A stretch of 64,000 nt of DNA from Epiperipatus broadwayi (Eukaryota > Onychophora > Udeonychophora > Euonychophora > Peripatidae), in the NCBI GenBank assembly GCA_028023455.1, contig JAQFVV010006305.1:1975001-2039000 (forward strand), given 5' to 3'. The position numbers were made by a program, and so were the translations under genes. The notes below the pieces were generated by a model. The model did no database searches. It was not told the origin of the DNA and saw only the letters and a program-made list of their open reading frames with translations. Shown here one piece after another: positions 58,001 through 64,000 of this stretch. Position 1 is the stretch's first letter. Each line of letters starts with the position of its first letter.

Positions 58001-61000
58001 TTTGATATATGATTTGAATCTCTGAAGCATTATCCAAATGTGACAGCTAGGTATTCCCACATCAGTAATGAAAGAAGCACCCTTATACCTGATAAAAACT
58101 GGTAAATTCCAATAAATTTTTTGACTGGGAATTTATAATTCAAACTCTATTGGATTATTTTAAATATAAAAGAAAATAAAAATTAAAGAGAAAGAAACAA
58201 ATTTTCACCTTCAAATATATATATATATTAAATATTAAACATGAGATTTATTAGGAAATCATTTTAAAAAATCATTAGAAAAATACAAGCTAAAATAGAT
58301 TAGTTTTAATAGAAAACCAAAGAAATTATCATACTTGTTTGAGTTTTTTTTACCTTCTTACAAACTTATCTGTAAAATGGAAATATTGAACATTATTTTA
58401 TTAACATTTTAATTTTAAAAAACATTTTAGATTTATGACAATTTTTTAATATCCATAATCAGAAGTACCTCAACATGACTCACAGCCCATTACACAGGTG
58501 ATAATCCTGATATAGTTATGCGTTTGTAGCGAAAAGACACTTTAAAAATAAAAATAGAATAAATGTACATTTATAATATACTTTATCCATAACAAAACTT
58601 TTTTATTACAGTATAATGTACGACATTATATATTTGATATGTATTGTACAATTGTATCATTAATAATGCAATCAATTTGTTTTGATATTTTGGATCTCTG
58701 ACATAACTTTGCATTCTATTTAACATGTGAACTGGTTTTATAAAAAATAACAATAACTACATAAAAAATTCTCAACATTAATAAAATTTCACTTAAAAAA
58801 GTGTAATCTTTAAACAGAATAAAACTATTTGATATTTAAACTCACTATTCTTTATTATACTGCAATTATTCACATTCATTATTATTTATTCTTTACTATT
58901 TCAATTTCATAACTACCTTCAATGTTAATATAAAAAAATAACTGACTTATGAACACAAGAACATTCATATATATCTGTGAGTGCACATGGTATAGCTTGG
59001 TGGAATTAGATATTTACAAATAACATCAATTAAAACTCAATATTCTAAATGCTTTATAATAAATAAAATATTGTAATTTGTGTTCCCATTAATAAAATAT
59101 TATGTTTATTTAAACAATTTTATATGAAATTAGATAAATAAAATATTTTGTTTATCATATAAAATAATTATTATTTTTCTTACAATAATATGTTAATTTA
59201 AAAATAAACTTTATAAAAAACAAATTACTATTATAGTGAGATTCAATCATTCTAGAATTAAGTTAAATTGAATATGAGAGTAAAAACTTAAATAAAACTA
59301 TTCTGGACCATCATCAGAAATTCAAAATATAGTCTTAAAAATATTCATAATAGACTCCAAGTTTTCACTCGTTCTAAACAAAATAGGAAATATCATTTGC
59401 CACTGAAGTTTTTTCCCCCCTCTCAAGAAAAAGATATATATATAAAAGGCAGAAATTTCAGTTATGGATAGTAATACTAGGAGGGTGATAATCTGATATA
59501 AAAGAAAAAATATATACAAAACATATTATATTAAGTATAATTTAAATAATTGTATGAATATTTATAAACTTCAATAAACTTAATTACCAACTAGTCAATT
59601 AAAAATGAATAAAAAATTATACAAGATAGCATAAAGTTGTATAGTATATGTATTATTTCTTCCGAATATTGTTATATTATATAGTTAAATCTTTGAATTT
59701 ATATTCAATCTCTATATAATTTTATTCTATTTTATTGATATTTTTTGTTATTGCTATTATTGTACTTCCATTATAGAACATTATATGATGTTCTATCTGC
59801 AATTGGTTAATGCTAAAATAGATACTTAACATTTGAAAAGGACACAAAACCATGAGCCGAAAAAGGCTTTATATGTATAATTATTATTAATATATATAAT
59901 TATATGACTGTTGTACATGACTTTTTATTATAATAATAAATTAATAAAAATGTTTGCTAATTTGTAAATTGCAATTATTATTTTATTTCTTATGCTTACA
60001 ATGAAGTTTTATTTAATCAGTTATTCCATGCTTATATTTTAGAAGTTGCCTAATAATAATAATAATGGTTATTAAAAATAATAATTGTATGTGGTGAAGC
60101 AGACAACAAATAAAAATACAGTAAATTTAAATGTTACAGTCAATAATTTATTGATGTACATATATGGATATGGATTAAATGAATGTATACATACAAAAAA
60201 CATATAAAGAAATACTACTTTAAAAGATACATTTTGCTGCTTCATATAAATCAACTAAAGTGTATGTATATTTTTTGAATATGGTACAGAGAATTTTTGC
60301 ATAAAGTGGACATATTGATTATTTTAAGATAAATTTGAAAGTGAATCTAGATGAGTATTATTGAATATATTATAACTGATACTTTTCATGCTTCTTGGCT
60401 GTAGGTTTTTTTTTTTCTAGTTCCGAGGGCAATCAAAATAAATATATTGTAATTTAATAAATCTCTGTAATAAAAAGTGAATCTAAACAGATAATTATAA
60501 TGTTATAATATGACCTATAGTAAAAAGGATATCCTAAAGAGAGAAAAAAATGTTCCTGTTAGATAACATAAACCCTTAGTGAATTATATTCACGTCAGTC
60601 TTGGTAACTGTAAAGATAGATTTTTCTCAAAGATCACTGGGACACTTTTATATTACAGTAAATTATATCATCTCTTCACTGTTACTTTCACACACCCTTG
60701 TAGATAAGAGTATCAGTATAATATTAAAGTGTGTTGCAATATATATTTATTATTATTATAAGGATCATCGTAAATAATATATTCATGATATACAGAAAAG
60801 ATAAAAGCCAATATTGATTAATTTAGACAATATTATACATAAATTTATTGCTATATTAAGCTTTACTTTGTATCATAGACATCCATTTGGTTTTAGGTAT
60901 AAAATGAATGAGATTAATTGGATGATAAAAAGGATAGGTCTAATCACAATTATTCTTTCTATTTCTATCCTTTGAACAATAATGTCAGTAATAAAATTTA

Positions 61001-62865
61001 TTACATAATTGGTTTATTTATACTATTAAGTCATTTAGAAATGAGAAGAAAAAGAGTATTAAAGGTGGGAAAGTAAAAGAATTATGGTAACACTTTTTTA
61101 TTTTTTTTATTTTTTTGGTTATAATTAATTTTATTATTTGCAAATCATGATTGATTTTTGTTAATTTATTTCATGAATGAAATTCCTTATTTTATGGAAT
61201 AATTCCCTAATTTATTTGTTTCATCTCATGCATCTATTGATATATATATGTGTGTGAGGGTGATGATGAGGGATGATGATATAATGTTTTAATTATATTT
61301 GGTCTATATACTTTCAATAAAATATAATAATTTACAAATATTTTTCTTATTTTTTAAAAAACATTTATTCTTAGATAATTATTCTTTAAGAATATTACAT
61401 AGCATGAACATTCAGAATATTTGTTGCAGACTTGTTTCTTTCCAATTAATGGTATATCTTATATGAGATATTTATTCCAAAAAAAAAAGATGATACATAG
61501 AAAACTGCATTAAAAATGATAAAGCTTCTATATTAAATTGAACTAAATATGTGCAAATATGAAAGAATATTCATATAGGTGGAAAAATTGATGGTCTTGC
61601 ACAAACTCAATGCTTCTCATTTCATTGTGGTGTTATAAAAACATATATATATCCACTCATCTCTACTGTTCTTTTTACAAATAATTTGCCTTTCCAATGT
61701 GGGCAGCCATTCATGCACACTGACTATTTCTTTCCTACTATTCCTGTTACAACATATATAGTGTATATAGCAAATTAATGAGTGAACTTGAGAAAAACAA
61801 AATTTCTGACATTAATATAATTTTTTTATTTTAAAATTCAAACTTAAATAAAAAAAAAACTTCTATAAATTTAATAACGCTAAAAAATTATCTTATTGAA
61901 TAAATTTTGTAAATATATATATCTAAAAACAATAGCTAACTCTCTTAATTTAATAAATATCTTTGTTACAAATAAAAATCTGTAATCTTTGTATTGAAAC
62001 TGACTGGACTGGCAATGAGAATTTCAGTATATTTTGAAATACAGCATTTTATTATAATAACTTTCGATTTTAGAACTTATATGACACTATCCTTAAGTCA
62101 GTTAAACACTTTGTTAATATTAATTAAAAATAAACTCTCAAAAAACTAATAAATTCTTAATGTTAGTATTTTGTATCTTATTTATAGATAAATAACCCAT
62201 ATTTTATTTCTTAAAATATTATAAATTAGTTAATGTTTATATATATATTACTTATTGGCTAAATTCTGCAATTTCATTCTTGTTCATCTTTATGAAGTTA
62301 AAAGAAATAAAATCTTTCTTCTAAATTTAAGACTTTTTAATTGAACTAAATATTTATCAGTTAAAAAATTGGATTAATTGTTAAATGGTCTTTTAATGCC
62401 AAGAGAATTTATAAGGTTTATATATAAGGAAAGGGAGATTGAATGAATGTACGTGCTATACTAATTAATACAAAAAAAAAGCACTCCATTTATTCATATC
62501 ACTCTCTCACCAAATACTATATTTTTCCAGTAATGATATTTTGTGAATAAAGATAGTCTAAATTTTAAATGCACAAACAAGGGGTAAAAATATTCAGGCT
62601 TTATCGTTTCTAAAAAACAGTGGGGGGGGGGGGATGATGGACATTTTAATTAATATAAAGAATTTATTACATACTTTAAAAAATGTGAATTCAGAATCCT
62701 TGTGAATTGCAATAAAAATTACACTAATCTAATTCATTTAAACTATTAAAAAAAATCTCTGAAACATAAAAAAAAATCAGATAATCTATTTCTTTGTCTA
62801 ATGAACTTTAAAAGAAAAATAATTCAAATAAAAACTTAATTTTAGAAAAAAAAACACAAAATAAA
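55080..62865. other. Long A+T-rich intergenic stretch, no gene seen
   Basis: No gene, RNA or structured repeat that I can support. It holds frequent TA microsatellite-like runs (e.g. 56959-56970, 57981-58000) and homopolymers. Two areas are slightly richer in G+C (57900-58110 and 58440-58540) but lack frames. All frames here are 60-70 residues with chance composition. A G12 tract is at 62622-62633. Confidence 0.6.
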
Positions 62866-62870
62866 AATGA

Positions 62871-63035
62871 TTTTTATATCATTTTCAACTATTATCATCC
62901 ACTGTAGAATGAAAGTTTCTCCACATTCAATCCATCTCCTATCTCTAGCCTCTCTTCTCCATATCACCCCAGTACACTTCCTTATTTGATCCATCTATCT
63001 CACAAGTGGTCTCTTTCTATGTCTTTTATTCAGAA
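62871..63035 (-). pseudogene. RTE retrotransposon 3' end, copy 4 (extreme 5' truncation)
   Basis: The plus strand matches the start of copy 1 on this strand: 'CAACTATTATCATCCACTGT' against 'CAACCATTATCAATCCACTG', then 'TCTCTAGCCTCTCTTCTCCA', 'ATCACCCCAG' and 'CACAAGTGGTCTCTTTCT'. Read on the minus strand this is the last ~50 codons of the C-terminal RTE block plus the tail. Ends at about 63035. Confidence 0.8.
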
Positions 63036-63039
63036 ATGA

Positions 63040-63910
63040 CACTTTTCTATCCAACTATTGCTTGTATTCATGATTCTATATATTTATGCAAGTCATATTT
63101 AGCTTGAGACAAAGAATGAACTAACAAAAAGATATACACAATACAAATATTAAGATGCATCTTTAATACAAAAAAAAATTTTTTTTTGGGAATGATACTT
63201 TTTAACTGACATTAGGAAAGCATTATATTAATATCCATCTCTTAAATCAAACATCATATATATAATAACATATTTTTTTAATATTTCTAAGTATACACAA
63301 TTTCTTTGTGATATTCAGTTTTCATTAACTAGTTGACGATTTTTAGTTACCATAACAAAAAACATTTTCAAATTAAGAGGCATCTTCTATTAAAATTTTT
63401 GTTTCATTTGTATAAAATTAATAAAATATTTTTTTACATAATAAAAATAATATTAATAACCATATAAATAATAGCTATTAAATATGTAGCTTTGAAAAGA
63501 AAAAAAATCTTCCAATGTATATAACCCAAGAATAATTTACAAGTCAGATTTCCTAAACTCATTTTTAAAAGGTCTTTATTCTTAAGTTTATTAAAATGCT
63601 TCTTCTTATGGTTTGCACACTAAAAAAGTATTTCTTCATAAAATATTAAATAAATGTTTGATTATTTTTTTTTAGTATAAACATTCGTGTCAAGATAATA
63701 TTTCAAGATAGTATTTCTTCAGTTTGATTCCAGGCATGTTGTCCTTCCATTTTCTAGTAATCAATGTATTAAATAATTTCAATGCTAATTATTAATGAAT
63801 ATTAGGTAACTTTCAATTAAAAGATTAAATCAAAAGAAAAATTCAATTTAAAAGTTAAATAAAATTAATATATTTGTTTTTCATATATTAACTTTAAATC
63901 TAATGAAATC
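63040..63910. other. A+T-rich DNA, no gene seen
   Basis: Nothing supportable. Confidence 0.6.
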
Positions 63911-63915
63911 TGTCA

Positions 63916-64000
63916 AGCATTGGTGGTCGAGAGGTCAGCGACAGCTGCTTTACAAGCAGTTGTCCCGGGTTAGCGGGTTCGTTTCCCGGCTGATGCTATG
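63916..64000 (+). mobile_element. tRNA-derived SINE head (runs off the window)
   Basis: AGCATTG (63916-63922) can pair with TGATGCT (63991-63997) as an acceptor-like stem. TGGTCGAGAGG fits the A box and GGTTCGTTTCC the B box of an RNA polymerase III promoter. Between them GCTGC-TTTACAA-GCAGT forms an anticodon arm with UAC in the loop. The T stem is imperfect and the variable region is long, so this is a tRNA-like SINE rather than a functional tRNA. The truncated copy at 47405-47434 supports that and gives the downstream sequence. Confidence 0.65.

Noticed and set aside
63916-63997. Functional tRNA-Val(UAC) gene
   Set aside because: Imperfect T stem, long variable region and a matching truncated SINE copy with target duplication at 47405-47434.
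1-64000. CRISPR arrays, bacterial operons or phage features
   Set aside because: No regularly spaced short repeats with unique spacers and no prokaryotic gene organisation; all signs are of eukaryotic repeat-rich DNA.

Overview
The window is eukaryotic, very A+T-rich by eye (roughly three quarters A+T), and almost entirely intergenic or repeat-derived. I found no intact host protein gene, no rRNA and no convincing functional tRNA. The RTE-, LINE-, pogo/Tigger- and hAT-type remnants plus a tRNA-like SINE point to an animal. An invertebrate with a large repeat-rich genome is my best guess, and I cannot name the species. Most open frames are chance frames in A+T-rich DNA. The readable ones are broken pieces of transposable-element proteins.

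Layout: 2.3-3.5 kb holds a decayed LINE reverse transcriptase. 5.1-9.0 kb holds a direct segmental repeat whose first copy carries an extra ~0.96-kb transposon-like insert. 9.1-11.5 kb holds a coiled-coil Gag-like remnant followed by an LTR-like, TATA-containing block. 12.8-13.2 kb is a long inverted-repeat (MITE-like) element. 14.08-18.28 kb is a Tigger/pogo-like terminal-inverted-repeat element that received a near full-length RTE retrotransposon (14.88-18.10 kb, minus strand, 10-bp target duplication). 19.6-21.1 kb is a broken Tigger/jerky-type transposase. 28.3-30.5 kb is a hAT transposase remnant abutted by a 5'-truncated RTE, which carries a further insertion. 34.1-37.6 kb is a second RTE copy with the 3' end of another LINE inserted in it. 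45.5-47.9 kb is a different decayed LINE containing a 30-bp SINE stub. 48.1-53.9 kb is a G+C-elevated complex of TATA-bearing modules and stacked tandem repeats. 54.7-55.1 kb is a LINE 3' end, 62.9-63.0 kb an RTE 3' end, and the last ~85 bases are a tRNA-like SINE head.

The most interesting content is a set of head-to-head (palindromic) repeat elements at 23659-25011, 29935-30338 and 39052-40246. They belong to two sequence families that I do not recognise as related. Units of both families, read in the correct orientation, contain a hammerhead self-cleaving ribozyme architecture: a CUGANGA box, a short helix II, GAAAC, a minimal helix III closing on GUC, and a long helix I with an internal loop. 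Nine copies are visible. Most carry core mutations, but the copy at 40081-40130 keeps every catalytic-core nucleotide. Both family-1 insertions are flanked by exact 13-bp target duplications. This combination (ribozyme, direct plus inverted units, truncation at one end, variable target duplications) is what is known for pseudo-LTRs of Penelope-like elements and for retrozymes. I infer non-autonomous relatives of those. No Penelope reverse transcriptase or GIY-YIG frame is visible in the window.

The nesting gives relative ages: hAT, then RTE copy 3, then ribozyme fold-back; Tigger-like element, then RTE copy 1; RTE copy 2, then LINE tail; LINE, then SINE stub.
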